Shown here: positions 11,618 through 21,653 of the stretch, piece by piece
Numbering within the stretch: position 1 is the first letter of the stretch
Layout of the letters: the number at the start of each line of letters is the position of its first letter
Assembly (NCBI GenBank): GCA_025618425.1
Contig: CM046833.1
Coordinates: 39,685,115 to 39,749,114 of the forward strand
Reading direction: 5' to 3'
DNA: 64,000 nt
Source: Heliocidaris tuberculata
Lineage: Eukaryota; Echinodermata; Echinoidea; Camarodonta; Echinometridae
Notes under the pieces: generated by a model
What the model saw: the letters and a program-made list of their open reading frames with translations, nothing else
Told to the model about the DNA's origin: nothing
Databases searched by the model: none
Position numbers and translations under genes: made by a program

Positions 11618-11923
11618 ACGAACCCGTTGTCTTCATCTCATTTCGAAGGATTACGTCGGATAAACAACCCATTGGGTTTGTATTAACATGTACTTCAGAC
11701 GCCAATCCCAAAATATCTAGGTTATACTGGCTCTGTAATAATACTAATTTGAATGAAGGAACCAGTAATGTAACCCTGCATGGGATCGTCGAAGAAGGTG
11801 AAACATTGACTTACATTGAGTTGATCGTATGGAACCTCCAGCTCGAAGACCTGTGTGAATACAGATGCGTAGCTGCTTCAAGATACGGTTCCGGTAGTGC
11901 GGTCTTCAACACCACATTTTATT
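11618..11923 (+). CDS. Receptor copy A, exon Ig5
   Basis: This 306-nt, phase 1-1 exon runs from TTGAAATAG to TTATT/GTAAGA. It encodes an Ig domain with GFVLTCTSDANP (first Cys, a TSDANP motif shared by all copies), YWLCNN and an F-strand CEYRCVAAS. Two further Cys (WLC and DLCEY) are retained in copies B and C, suggesting a second disulfide. The NP-x(2-4)-W arrangement resembles C2-type domains of adhesion receptors of the nephrin kind. That resemblance is inference. Confidence 0.83.
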
Positions 11924-12492
11924 GTAAGACAAACGTAGGGACTATCCTTTCTTCGTAAGGCTAAATTTCTGACTTGAGCAAGCGATTACCTTTCTGTTAA
12001 CATGGTTAAAGTAGCCGATGAATAGTTTGCCGTGAATACAATTTGTTTTGTCATCGATGCTATTTACCTGATAAGTTTCGTATATCAACTTTAGACGCCT
12101 TCTGCATTCTACGGCTAGTGTGCACACTTTCACCTCCTAATAATTTTAAACAGACTTCTTTTGTTCAAAAGGCTAAAAATTGCTTGCATATTTTGTTTTC
12201 TCTTTGGATGAATGTCTTCTTCACATTAAAAAGAAAAAAAAAATAATAATAAAAAATAAAAAAAAAACATCCGTGTTAGAAAATAGAGGTCTTCCTCAAT
12301 TCAAACCATCTTACACAAGCAGTTCCTATAGATCTCGATGGTTCGTGTGTATGTGTTTGGTTTTCGTTTTATTTTTTTCACTCGAAAAAAAAAATACTTT
12401 GAAATCACACTGGCTAATGCAAACATGTCTCATTTATTAGTATACAAGTCATTAGCTATTCTGTTATCTGATCTCCTCGTTTGTCGTCATAG
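11924..12492 (+). other. Copy A intron Ig5-FN3
   Basis: This is AT-rich intron sequence with A-rich microsatellite-like runs at 12231-12270. No exon-like segment is recognised. Confidence 0.7.
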
Positions 12493-12777
12493 ATATTTCT
12501 GATCCTCCTACTCGATTCATCATCAATCGAAACTTCACGACATCATCATCTCTCTCTGTTACATGGCAACCGGGATTTGATGGAGGGTGGAGGCAAACTT
12601 TCTTTTTGCAATTCTATACAAATGACACTCAAGAACAAGAAGAGGATTCTGGTCTTGCTACCAACCTGACCGGCCCATCCTTCAAACTGACAGGACTGAA
12701 ACCGTTTACCTGGTATCGGTTGACCCTTTGGACTGTCAACAACGCCGGTGTTAGTAGCACACTGGAGAACATGGCTC
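12493..12777 (+). CDS. Receptor copy A, fibronectin type III exon
   Basis: This 285-nt, phase 1-1 exon runs from CGTCATAG to GCTC/GTAATT. The product begins SDPPTRFIINR, has LSVTWQPGFDGG (strand B Trp) and ends with FKLTGLKPFTWYRLTLWTVN, the typical LxPxTxYxxxVxAxN pattern of an FN3 domain. One FN3 domain after a row of Ig domains is the membrane-proximal layout of nephrin-like and other adhesion receptors. Decayed equivalents are recognisable at 44133 (copy B) and 60640 (copy C), so the full architecture predates the duplications. Confidence 0.85.
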
Positions 12778-13155
12778 GTAATTTTTTTCTTCTTTCTGAT
12801 ATAAATTTCACTTATCGCCCATCGTTCTTTTTTCCCGTGCTATCGTTCGTTTTAAATTTCCTTCCAGAATAACTTCCTTAAAATATCCCCATATCTAAGT
12901 TTGATTTTAAAAAATACATGTATTAATATTTCATATAAGAGCCATCAGTTTAATGATTAATTCAAAGAATTTCACAACCACGCATTTCTAGTCGGTTCTC
13001 TTACATGTAAATATTCCTGATCCATGTACATTTTCTATTCGAGTGAAATCACACACACACACACACCCACCCGCACACACCCACACACACCTCATTCATT
13101 CTGTGTGTGTGTGTGTGTGTGTGTCTTTCTCTCTGTTTATCTTTCTCTTTATATT

Positions 13156-13186
<31 letters not shown>

Positions 13187-13427
13187 ACTTATCATTATGT
13201 TTAACAAAAATTTTCAGCCAATGTTGCATGGTAAGGGAATATCACAACCTCTATAAATTATGTTTGCGTCGTACATGCTAGGTGTTCTCTATAACAGATG
13301 AAAATCGATTCAAGAGAAAGAGATGCAACTTTTCACTCTGATCAGTAAACTCGTGATATTGTTTTTAACACCGATGTTATAACCCTTTTTTTTTTTTTTT
13401 TTTTTTTTTTATATTTTACATTACTAG
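12778..13427 (+). other. Copy A intron after FN3
   Basis: The intron contains (CA)n at 13050-13090 followed by (GT)n at 13103-13124, which are mutually complementary and could pair, then a TA microsatellite at 13161-13188 and a T run at 13385-13410. No exon is seen. Confidence 0.7.
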
Positions 13428-13670
13428 GAATATATATCACTCTGAACAGACTGGCGGGTATTCTGACGTTTTCTGAAACCACCACCGAGCAGTCTTTGGA
13501 AGAAACTTGCTTCATCATCCTACCACACACTAGCGCTGGAGTAGACTGCTCCTCCACACATAACGAAAAGTGCATTCAACCCGGTTCAGAGGTCAATGTT
13601 GACCCGGATGCCGAATACTTGGTCTTGACCGTGGGTAGAGGCTTGTCCAGTACACCAAATAATCCAATAG
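13428..13670 (+). CDS. Receptor copy A, membrane-proximal extracellular exon
   Basis: This 243-nt, phase 1-1 exon lies between an ATTACTAG acceptor and CCAATAG/GTGATG. It encodes 81 residues with three Cys (EETCF, VDCSS, EKCIQ), a Thr/Glu-rich start and a hydrophobic LVLTV near the end. I do not recognise the fold; it could be an atypical FN3 or a stalk. It follows the FN3 exon in frame and no stop interrupts it. No counterpart was found in copies B or C. Confidence 0.65.
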
Positions 13671-13914
13671 GTGATGAAATCTTATTTTAAAAACCCAGAC
13701 CAAAGAGTGCAGCATCAGAATTGCCGAGCAATCACTGTCACTACCAAAAGTAATATCCACTTCAGTACCCGCAGCTTTGATACTTTCTCTGCTTTAGAGA
13801 GAGGGAGATAATAGTGAGCCCCAACCTTTGCGTTGAGGAGATGCATCCCATTATTAAATATCTAGCAAACATGCCAGATATATAGAACATTTTTCACATA
13901 GATTTCAGCTTATA

Positions 13915-15840
13915 CAGTGTAGTAAAATCACGCAAAACCGTTATAACGCAATCCCGTAATAAATTGACGTCAAAATAGTTAATCGATTACCAGGAGATCA
14001 CTCTCCGCGCTCCACTGTGCAAGAGAATTTGCACGCAAACCCTATGTGAATGGAGAAGGCATAAACGATTCCAAGATGCGTTCTCAATCTTTAAATTCAC
14101 AGGGACGGCTTTAAAAGCAAAGGGACGGCTGCAAAATACGATACTTTTAAAGAAAAAAATTATACTTGATCAATCTATCCGCGCCGAATTTTTTCCCCCG
14201 TGGCGTTTTGCTATAAATCCATCAAAATCATAATTCATCTTTTGCAAGCAGCTGAAAAGAACGCCTGATAGATGCAATGACAGTCGTTGTTTGTCAAATA
14301 TCCACGTGTGTATGATGACCAACACGGCTGGCGTGGCAGCAGTACTATAGTATTTCTTTGTTTTTCTTCTCTCTATCTTCATTCTTTTCTGATGAATTTC
14401 TTTGTTTTTCTTCTCTCTTGTCTTCTTTTTCTTATGTATTCCTTTGTTTTTCCTCTATCTGTCTTTTTTCTTAATGTATTTCTTTGTTTTTTTTCTCTCT
14501 GTTTTCTTTTGATTTCTTAATGTACTTCTTTGTTTCTCTTCTATCTTCTTTTTTTCCTTATGTATTTCTTTGTTTTTCTTCTCTCTGTCTTCTTTTTTTC
14601 CTTATGTATTTCTTTGTTTTTCTTCTATCTTCTTTATTCCTTATGTATTTCTTTGTTTTTATTCTCCATATCTTCTTTTTATTTCTTTATGTATTTCTTT
14701 GTTTCTCTTCGCTCTTCTTTTTTCCTTATGTATTTCTTTGTTTTTCTTCGCTCTTCTTTTTTCCTTATGTATTCCTTTGTTTTTCTTCTCTCCGTCTTCC
14801 TTTCATTATGTATTTCTTTGTTTTTCTTCCATCTTCTTTTTTCCTTATGTATTTCTTTGTTTTTATTCTCCATATCTTCCTTTTTTTGTTATGTATTTCT
14901 TTGTTTTTTTCTCTCTTCTTTTTCCCTTATGTATTTCTTTGTTTTTCTTCTCTCCGTCTTCCTTTCCTTATGTATTTCTTTGTTTTTCTTCTCTCTGTCT
15001 TCCCTTTTTCCTTATGTATTTCTTTGTTTTTCTCCGCTCTTCTTTTTTCCTTATGTATTCTTTTGTTTTTCTTCTCTCTGTCTTCCCTTTTTCCTTATGT
15101 ATTTCTTTGTTTTTCTCCGCTCTTCTTTTTTCCTTATGTATTCTTTTGTTTTTCTTCTCTCTGTCTTCCTTTTTTCCTTATGTATTTCTTTGTTTTTATT
15201 CTCCATATCTTCTTTTTATTTCTTTATGTATTTCTTTGTTTTTCTTCGCTCTTCTTTTTTCCTTATGTATTCCTTTGTTTTTCTTCTCTCCGTCTTCCTT
15301 TCATTATGTATTTCTTTGTTTTTCTTCCATCTTCTTTTTTCCTTATGTATTTCTTTGTTTTTATTCTCCATATCTTCTTTTTATTTCTTTATGTATTTCT
15401 TTGTTTTTCTTCACTCTTCTTTTTTCCTTATGTATTTCTTTTTTTTCTTCTCTCTGTCTTCCTTTTTCCTTATGTATTTCTTTGTTTTTATTCTTTATAT
15501 CTTCTTTTTTCCTTATGTATTTCTTTGTTTTTATTCTTTATATCTTCTTTTGATTTCTTTATGCATTTCTTTGTTTTTCTTCTCTCTGTCTTCCTTTTCC
15601 TTATGTATTTCTTTGTTTTTCTTCTCTCTGTCTTCCTTTTTTCCTTATGTATTTCTTTGTTTGTCTTCTCTCTGTCTTTCTTTTCAGTATGCACAACACT
15701 TGGGTCAAATACGGGCGAACGACTAATAAGAGACTAGGAAAATCGCTGGACCGTTCGACCTTGCTGTGCGGGGCTTACGTAACAATCAGCAAATATAACG
15801 CTAAACCGTTATAACGGTTTTGCGTGATTTTACTACACTG
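13915..15840. mobile_element. TIR element (1926 bp) with a TTATA target duplication
   Basis: Both ends carry a 34-bp inverted repeat beginning CAGTGTAGTAAAATCACG (13915-13948; complement at 15807-15840) and are flanked by TTATA (13910-13914 and 15841-15845). No transposase is encoded; the interior is mostly the pyrimidine-rich minisatellite at 14341-15690. The 5-bp duplication does not point clearly to a superfamily. It lies in the intron between the stalk exon and the membrane/tail exons of copy A. Confidence 0.85.
14341..15690. repeat. Pyrimidine-rich minisatellite, units of about 40-46 bp
   Basis: There are roughly 30 imperfect copies of a unit built on TTATGTATTTCTTTGTTTTT plus a variable C/T-rich part. 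Because the + strand of the unit rarely forms a stop, all three + frames stay open for about 1 kb and give Phe/Leu/Ser-rich translations. These show no protein-like constraint and should not be called as genes. The minisatellite lies inside the TIR element at 13915-15840. Confidence 0.9.
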
Positions 15841-16132
15841 TTATAAGGGACTCCATATGATCATTCCTTCCATTTCTTATGGTATGGATAATTGATATTT
15901 TACCTTCGTCACTCATGTACATCGTATTAGACGAAATGCTTTATTGAAGCTATCCCAATCTGCTATAAAACTAATACAAGCATACATTCCTATTAGGAAA
16001 ACTGCATGTCATAGTTATGCCTAATCTCTTTCAGTAGAATTATGTAAAGATTTATGCTTTTGCATATGATGATTCATTGCAAATCACTGCATGAGGCCGA
16101 TAACAGGCTATTAAAAAAATAAATAAATAAAT

Positions 16133-16195
<63 letters not shown>

Positions 16196-16411
16196 CGGTA
16201 GTCCAAAATGAAATTACATATCTCAAATGTAAAAGAAAAAAAAAAATCAATACTTGTGGATCACAACATTACATTACTATTAACTTCTTGCTCTAAAATT
16301 GACTGTAAAAAAAGTGTTTCAATAACCATATTGAATTATTTTGTCCCCGCTTCTCTGTTTACCACCACCTTTTTGCACTCTATCAGTTGATGCTATAGGG
16401 TCTTCCAACAG
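15841..16411. other. Copy A intron remainder with A run and TA repeat
   Basis: This is AT-rich intron sequence with an A run (16134-16159) joined to a TA microsatellite (16160-16191). It was read for a transmembrane exon and none was recognised. Confidence 0.5.
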
Positions 16412-16465
16412 GTACTTGGCTTTGGTATTCCATTCTTGGTCTAGTGTCCTTCTTTCCTCCACCTC
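16412..16465 (+). CDS. Candidate transmembrane exon of copy A (weak)
   Basis: This 54-nt segment between CCAACAG and CTC/GTAAGA is phase 1-1 and joins in frame to the stalk exon. It encodes GTWLWYSILGLVSFFPPP, a short hydrophobic stretch followed by basic residues. Against it, the polypyrimidine tract is poor, the stretch is short for a membrane helix, and its exit phase does not connect to the phase-0 reading of the next two exons that gives the tyrosine-rich tail. Another small exon or a different border may be the real one. Confidence 0.3.
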
Positions 16466-16665
16466 GTAAGAAACACTAGATGTTCAACTTCCTCACTCTG
16501 CCCTGTCCATTATTCAAACAAACAGTCCATTTCTATTAAACTGGCATTTGTCCAAATTGAATATTAATAGATAATACTTGTATTTCAAAATAATTGATAA
16601 AGTTCTCAAGTAAAATATGTGTAGGCCTGCCATGTTCATGTTCCTACTTCAAACTTGTTCTGCAG

Positions 16666-16734
16666 CTCGGGATATGTGGCACCAAACACACGAAACATCG
16701 CATCGGTGCCGAAGGCCACACCACCCGTCAGCAG
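16666..16734 (+). CDS. Candidate juxtamembrane cytoplasmic exon of copy A
   Basis: This 69-nt segment has a good acceptor (CTTGTTCTGCAG) and donor (CAGCAG/GTAGAT). Read in phase 0 it gives 23 residues starting LGICGTKHTKHRIG, a basic sequence suited to the inner membrane face, and it joins in frame to the tail exon at 17073. Read in phase 1 it is also open (RDMWHQTHETSHRC). The phase-0 choice is preferred because of the tail. There is no paralogue in the window to compare. Confidence 0.45.
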
Positions 16735-17072
16735 GTAGATACGTGGAAAATATACATATCCGGCTGTTTTACAATTCGTACCCTTTAAGAAGGACATTGA
16801 CATGTTATATCTACTTCTCTGTCACTAGGCAAATAAATCGAAATGTTGGGTGACACGTTTTGCTAAATGCGCGTATCGAATATCAACATTATGCGGTTTA
16901 AAATATAATTTTGTTGTAAAGGGAAAATGGGAAAAGTCATTATACTCACATATTATACCCAAAGTTCTGACCAATAAGAGGCTTACATGTGTTATAGAGT
17001 ATAATATGTATGTATACCAATGAAAATATTGATAATAGCATAATTGACATTTGCTATGTTTTCCATGTCAAG

Positions 17073-17279
17073 TTGGACCAGGAGCTCTATGATGAAATTG
17101 GAGGGGAACTTCAGTCTGATCCTTCGAAATCAACGACAAGGAGCTATATGAACATGACATCAATAGCATCCACCCAATCGTCCAGCAACCGTATTGACCC
17201 TACTAGGAATGGCAAAGATGACCTTGAAAGTCCTAATTTCACACGAAAGGTTGAGGTTGTGTATGAAAATCCTGAATAG
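17073..17279 (+). CDS. Receptor copy A, cytoplasmic tail exon with three SH2-type Tyr motifs
   Basis: After a TTCCATGTCAAG acceptor, 68 codons are open in phase 0 to a TAG at 17277. The peptide holds ELYDEIGGEL, TRSYMNMTSI and a terminal VVYENPE within Ser/Thr-rich sequence. Known binding rules make YDE[IV] an Nck-type SH2 site (as in the nephrin tail), YMNM a PI3-kinase p85/Grb2 site (as in CD28), and YEN a Grb2-type YxN site. The spacing does not form a canonical ITAM. The exon likely links ectodomain engagement to actin or PI3K signalling; this function is inferred from motifs only. Confidence 0.7.
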   Translation: MDQELYDEIGGELQSDPSKSTTRSYMNMTSIASTQSSSNRIDPTRNGKDDLESPNFTRKVEVVYENPE

Positions 17280-17442
17280 TAAGATTAAAATCCAAAAGAT
17301 ATCAGTACAAATGTGGACTTATACCGTTGTGTTACTTTATCACTTTAGAATTAGTTACAATGTATTACAGCTCTTATCGTTTGATGAAGAAAACTTAAAG
17401 CGGAGGGAATTCATGTACAGATATTTTTCATTGTCTTTTAAA

Positions 17443-17448
17443 AATAAA
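17443..17448 (+). promoter_or_regulatory. Candidate poly(A) signal of copy A
   Basis: AATAAA lies about 165 bp after the stop codon of the tail exon, in an A-rich context. It is a plausible 3' end for copy A, but A-rich DNA makes chance matches likely. Confidence 0.35.
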
Positions 17449-17796
17449 AAAGAAGAAAAATCAAAATGTTAATTAGGTTATCATCAGAAAGTAGGTGATG
17501 CCATTCATGTTTTTCTGAAGGGTATGTCTAGGCTTTGAACAGTGTATATTTCTTAAATCACTATGTGATAAATGGGTGTGGCAATATATTAAACATCACT
17601 TCATTTTAACCCAGTGCCTACGGGAACCGGGTGGTTCCTGTGATTAAGCCTATGGGAATGGGTTAATTCAATAGTTAACGGGTTAAGAGAATACCGCACG
17701 TGTTCATTAAGAATTTAATTCCTTTACATGTTCAATTCGATTCAAGTTTATTTCCACAATCTAATAAAAAACAGAAACAATCAAGAGACAAACAGG
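17449..17796. other. Intergenic stretch after copy A
   Basis: No gene is seen. At 17604-17665 a short segment is bounded by TTAACCC and GGGTTAA, possibly a tiny MITE. Around 17725-17790 a TTCGATTCAAGTTTATTTCC phrase resembles a LINE 3' tail in reverse. Confidence 0.45.
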
Positions 17797-17949
17797 AATA
17801 AGATAAGATAAGATAAGATAAGATTTATTGACTCTATCGACCCCCTCTCGGGGAATGAGAGTACAAACAAAGAAACATATTTACAATTATTATACATACA
17901 TTATAAGTGTGAATATATATAGTAGATAAAACATTGTATAAAAACATTT

Positions 17950-18603
17950 TTACAAAACTAGCCATTCTGGCTGTTTGACTATTCTACCACTACGAGTACA
18001 TACAGTTCTGTCTCTCTTACTTTCTGTACAATGGTATTCTTTACTCTTCTCTTTTGGTGACTGAGTAAATTGCATCATAATAGTTTTGGCAAATTTTGCT
18101 ATTTTCTTCAGCTGGCAAGTATTAGCAGAATTGAATAATTGGGATATTTGTAACCCACTTGGTCTACTGTTATATATTTTTGTTGATAAATACATGCGCC
18201 TTTCCTTTTGAAAAAAAGGACATTCGAAGATGTAGTGAAACTCATCTCCTAAAATTGAAGATATGCAGAGTGAACACTTCATTTCATCTAACAAACTTTC
18301 ATCAAATCTACCCTTATTTACAGGTAATGCATGCGACCTACAACGGAATTTGCTGAGAGTAATAATATCTCTTTGGCCTAGGACAAAAAAGTATCTTTCA
18401 ATCTTAAGGTCATTTTTAAACATTCTGTAATTTGTACAGATTCGGTTAGTCCACATTGCTGATCTCCATTCCTGTTGGAACATGTCAGAGAGTCTCAATT
18501 TCAAAGCATTAAGTATCCATTGAGAACTATAACCACTGCCTTGAGTTAGCCAGACGTTCCCTAAGCCTGCGTATTGAAAAGTATCTTCAATAAACTGAAA
18601 CAA
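17950..18603 (-). pseudogene. LINE ORF2, C-terminal part (frameshifted)
   Basis: This frame continues ORF2 after a one-base shift around 18600, where TTTGTTTCAGTTT lets the downstream reading take over. It carries the Cys/His motif common at the C-terminus of LINE ORF2 proteins (KCSLCISS, then EFHYIFECPFF), thought to bind nucleic acid, and ends about 150 bp before the TTATC tail. With 18561-21653 the protein would be about 1240 residues. The shift implies this copy is probably immobile. Confidence 0.8.
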
Positions 18604-21600
18604 AGTGATGTGAATGGCGAATCTTTGTCTTTATGCATGTACCTGAGTAAGTTATAAAAAATATTTGAATACTTCTGCTGCTTCCCTTTAACTATCTTCA
18701 ACCAAAATCCGACCATTCTACGTTTTACGTAGTTTAATATCAATCCACGACCAGTTTCACCGTACACCATACAGTCTGGCGTACACTTATTTACATGCAA
18801 AATTGTCCTTAAAAACTTTCTATGGAAAACTTCAATTTGTTTTATACATTCAAAACCCCAGACTTCACTACCATACAATAATATAGGTATTACTAAATGA
18901 TCAAATAAGTAGCATTGTGTATCAATTGATAGCTGTAATCTTTTTGCTTTCACCAACATACTATATAAGGCCTTCCTAGCCTGTGTTACTTGCTTAGAGA
19001 TTGCTTTTTTAAAGTTACCATTATAATTGAATCTAACGCCCAGGTATATAAAATCATCAACTACATCAATCACACTACCATCGTAAGTAAAGGTTGGCAT
19101 TTTTCTGATTTTCCCTTTGGAGAAAATAACAATTTTAGTCTTACTTGTGTTTACAGTTAACTGCCATGTATTGCAATAATTTGCCACGCCATTCAATGCC
19201 GATTGCAAATCTTCCTGACTTTCTGACAAAATTATAGTATCATCTGCATATAAAAGGCAATATAGTTTTAAAAAAGTTTCCACTTCTTCAGCATTTAGAT
19301 AGCTATGAACATCATTTGCCAAGGAACCCAGCCCCTCATAGAATGTCCCTATATGTTGCTGAAAATCATTCAAATACATAGCAAATAGCAAGGGGGAGAG
19401 GTTCTCTCCCTGACGTACACCTATGTTACATGTAAAGAAATCTGAACATTTTCCATTGACTGCAACGCATGACTTTGCATATTTATAAATGCTGTTAATG
19501 ATACCAAAAATCTTGCCATTCACGCCCAGCCTCAACATTTTCAGCCATAAGGATGTTCTGTCAATCAGATCAAATGCTTTTTTAAAATCAATAAATGCAC
19601 AATATAGGCGTTTCTTCTTTTGGACATATATATCAATTATTGTCTTCAGAACAAATATATGATCAGTCGTTGAATAGCCTGAGCGGAAACCAGCCTGTTC
19701 TTCGCCAATTATTTCTTCAGCCTCAAAATATTTGGTAATTCTGTGATTTAAAATAGAGGTAAAAAGTTTTCCAAAACAACTTAACAATGTGATTCCCCGA
19801 TAGTTATCAGGGTTTGTATCCTGACCTTTGTTCTTATAAATAGGGATGATTATTCCAATGCACCATTCCGTGGGAACAAAGCCACTCTCCAGTACAACAT
19901 TAAAAAACTTCACTATTACGTCGAGCATTCCACTGGGACAATGTTTAAAAAACTCATTTCTCATCAAATCTCTACCACAAGCTTTAGAATTCTTTAGGTT
20001 CTTTATCATTCTTTCAACTTCCTTCAATGTGATTGGTGCATTCAAAACATCGTTTACATCAACAGACTCGATTAGGGAACCAACTTCTAATGCATTTTTT
20101 ACAGCCTGGCTATTACCTAAGGAGCTGAAATGATTTGCGAAATCAGATAATAAAACTTTGTTTGCAGAAACTTTCTTGTTTTCACTAGAGTTTAGCATTT
20201 TCCAATATGCTTTTGGATTATTTGTTTTCAAAGAACGAAGAGATGCATTTAAATCTTTTTCATGTTGTCTTTTCTTACGTCTGAGTAACCTTTTGTAGCT
20301 TTTACTAGCTTCAACCAGATCAGTATTTATTTCAGAATATAATGACAATTTTCTTTTTCTCAAAATACGGTTTTTGACATTCAAATACTCTCTTCTTGCT
20401 GCACTACATTCTGTATCAAACCATAGTTTATTTTCAACATTTCTTTTTCTGTTATTTCTACCTTGAGACTGCTTCCATTTACAAACACCAATATCTTGAG
20501 CAGTATCTGTAAACATCTTACAAATTTGTGAGTAAAAGCTATCAATTTCCTTTTGACTTACATTTTTGTACAGGTAATCTAAGTGCCCATGAATAGAAGT
20601 AACTGAACTATCGATATTTTGTGAGAATTCCTCAGTGATATCATTTGACCACTTGAAAGACATTGAAGGCATACATTTACCCTCATCCTTTTCATTATAA
20701 GATTTTTGGTCACTCCCGGACGAAGTATCTTCAGATAGTGTCTGCAATCTTGAGGATTGTAGTGTTATAGTAATAGGACAATGTACATCAGATAAACACC
20801 TATCAAAAGTATCAATACTGAAGCTATAAATATGAAAAAAGAGATTGTGAGATACTAAAGCATAATCAATTGTGCTGCAACCACCATTCTTGTTGAAGCA
20901 TGTGTAATCTCCAATATTCCTATCATCCCCAAACCTCCCATTTACTATTTTGAAATCGAAACTCTGACAAATTTCGATTAATTTTTTGCCATTATTGTTT
21001 ACATGAGAATCCCTATTACATCGGTTTGTATTGAAACCGGATTCCTCCAGTGTCTTACGAATATCAGTGTCATCATTATCATCACAAAATTCATATCCAT
21101 TCAAATTTGAAACCATATCTTTTGCTTCTAAAAAGTCATCGAGTATGCCTGTTCTGGCATTGAAATCACCCAAAAGACACAAAGGTAAATCAAATCTACT
21201 TCTTATATCAATCACATCAAGCACAAAATTATCAAAAACATCACTAGAATAATGAATCGAGCCCTCACATGGTAAATATACTGCAGCCAAAATGAATTCA
21301 TAACCTAAAATATTACTATCAAACTTTATCCAGATGATCGATTCAGACACTGTGTCCTGAACCCTTTCAGAACATGCAAATATTTCTTTCTTCATTAAAA
21401 TACACATACCATGATATCCACCAAATTTGTAACATACATTATTACTTTTCTGCATACTATAATATTCATAGTCCTTAAGACAAGATTGGGACAGATCAGG
21501 AAGGTCAGATTTAGTTTCTAAAAGACAAATGACATCACAAGTTTTGAGATATAGATCCAAAACACCCAAGTTCAATTTACTGTTCAGTCCATTGACATTG

Positions 21601-21653
21601 AGACTTGTAATTGTTAGATGATTGTCTAATGATGAAAGAGGGTCTGAGATTTC
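18561..21653 (-). CDS. LINE ORF2: endonuclease and reverse transcriptase
   Basis: The frame is open from the codon after the ORF1 stop (21653) for about 1030 codons. The endonuclease is visible from the first residues: LTITSLNVNGL, CLLETKSD, LLGDFNART, STIDYALVS and SDVHCPITI. The reverse transcriptase shows NYRGITLLSC, GFRSGYSTTDH, CAFIDFKKAFDLIDR, GVRQGENLSPLLFAMYLNDF and the catalytic LLYADD at 19239-19250. No ATG precedes the endonuclease motif, so ORF2 probably depends on ORF1 translation (readthrough or reinitiation across the UAG). It ends at a frameshift near 18600. Confidence 0.9.
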   Translation of the reverse strand, partial: EISDPLSSLDNHLTITSLNVNGLNSKLNLGVLDLYLKTCDVICLLETKSDLPDLSQSCLKDYEYYSMQKSNNVCYKFGGYHGMCILMKKEIFACSERVQDTVSESIIWIKFDSNILGYEFILAAVYLPCEGSIHYSSDVFDNFVLDVIDIRSRFDLPLCLLGDFNARTGILDDFLEAKDMVSNLNGYEFCDDNDDTDIRKTLEESGFNTNRCNRDSHVNNNGKKLIEICQSFDFKIVNGRFGDDRNIGDYTCFNKNGGCSTIDYALVSHNLFFHIYSFSIDTFDRCLSDVHCPITITLQSSRLQTLSEDTSSGSDQKSYNEKDEGKCMPSMSFKWSNDITEEFSQNIDSSVTSIHGHLDYLYKNVSQKEIDSFYSQICKMFTDTAQDIGVCKWKQSQGRNNRKRNVENKLWFDTECSAARREYLNVKNRILRKRKLSLYSEINTDLVEASKSYKRLLRRKKRQHEKDLNASLRSLKTNNPKAYWKMLNSSENKKVSANKVLLSDFANHFSSLGNSQAVKNALEVGSLIESVDVNDVLNAPITLKEVERMIKNLKNSKACGRDLMRNEFFKHCPSGMLDVIVKFFNVVLESGFVPTEWCIGIIIPIYKNKGQDTNPDNYRGITLLSCFGKLFTSILNHRITKYFEAEEIIGEEQAGFRSGYSTTDHIFVLKTIIDIYVQKKKRLYCAFIDFKKAFDLIDRTSLWLKMLRLGVNGKIFGIINSIYKYAKSCVAVNGKCSDFFTCNIGVRQGENLSPLLFAMYLNDFQQHIGTFYEGLGSLANDVHSYLNAEEVETFLKLYCLLYADDTIILSESQEDLQSALNGVANYCNTWQLTVNTSKTKIVIFSKGKIRKMPTFTYDGSVIDVVDDFIYLGVRFNYNGNFKKAISKQVTQARKALYSMLVKAKRLQLSIDTQCYLFDHLVIPILLYGSEVWGFECIKQIEVFHRKFLRTILHVNKCTPDCMVYGETGRGLILNYVKRRMVGFWLKIVKGKQQKYSNIFYNLLRYMHKDKDSPFTSLCFSLLKILFNTQA

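Noticed and set aside
14484..15737. A 417-codon open frame and two parallel ones of similar size on the + strand
   Set aside because: They are translations of a pyrimidine-rich minisatellite in all three frames (Phe/Leu/Ser only), with no domain and no independent coding signal.
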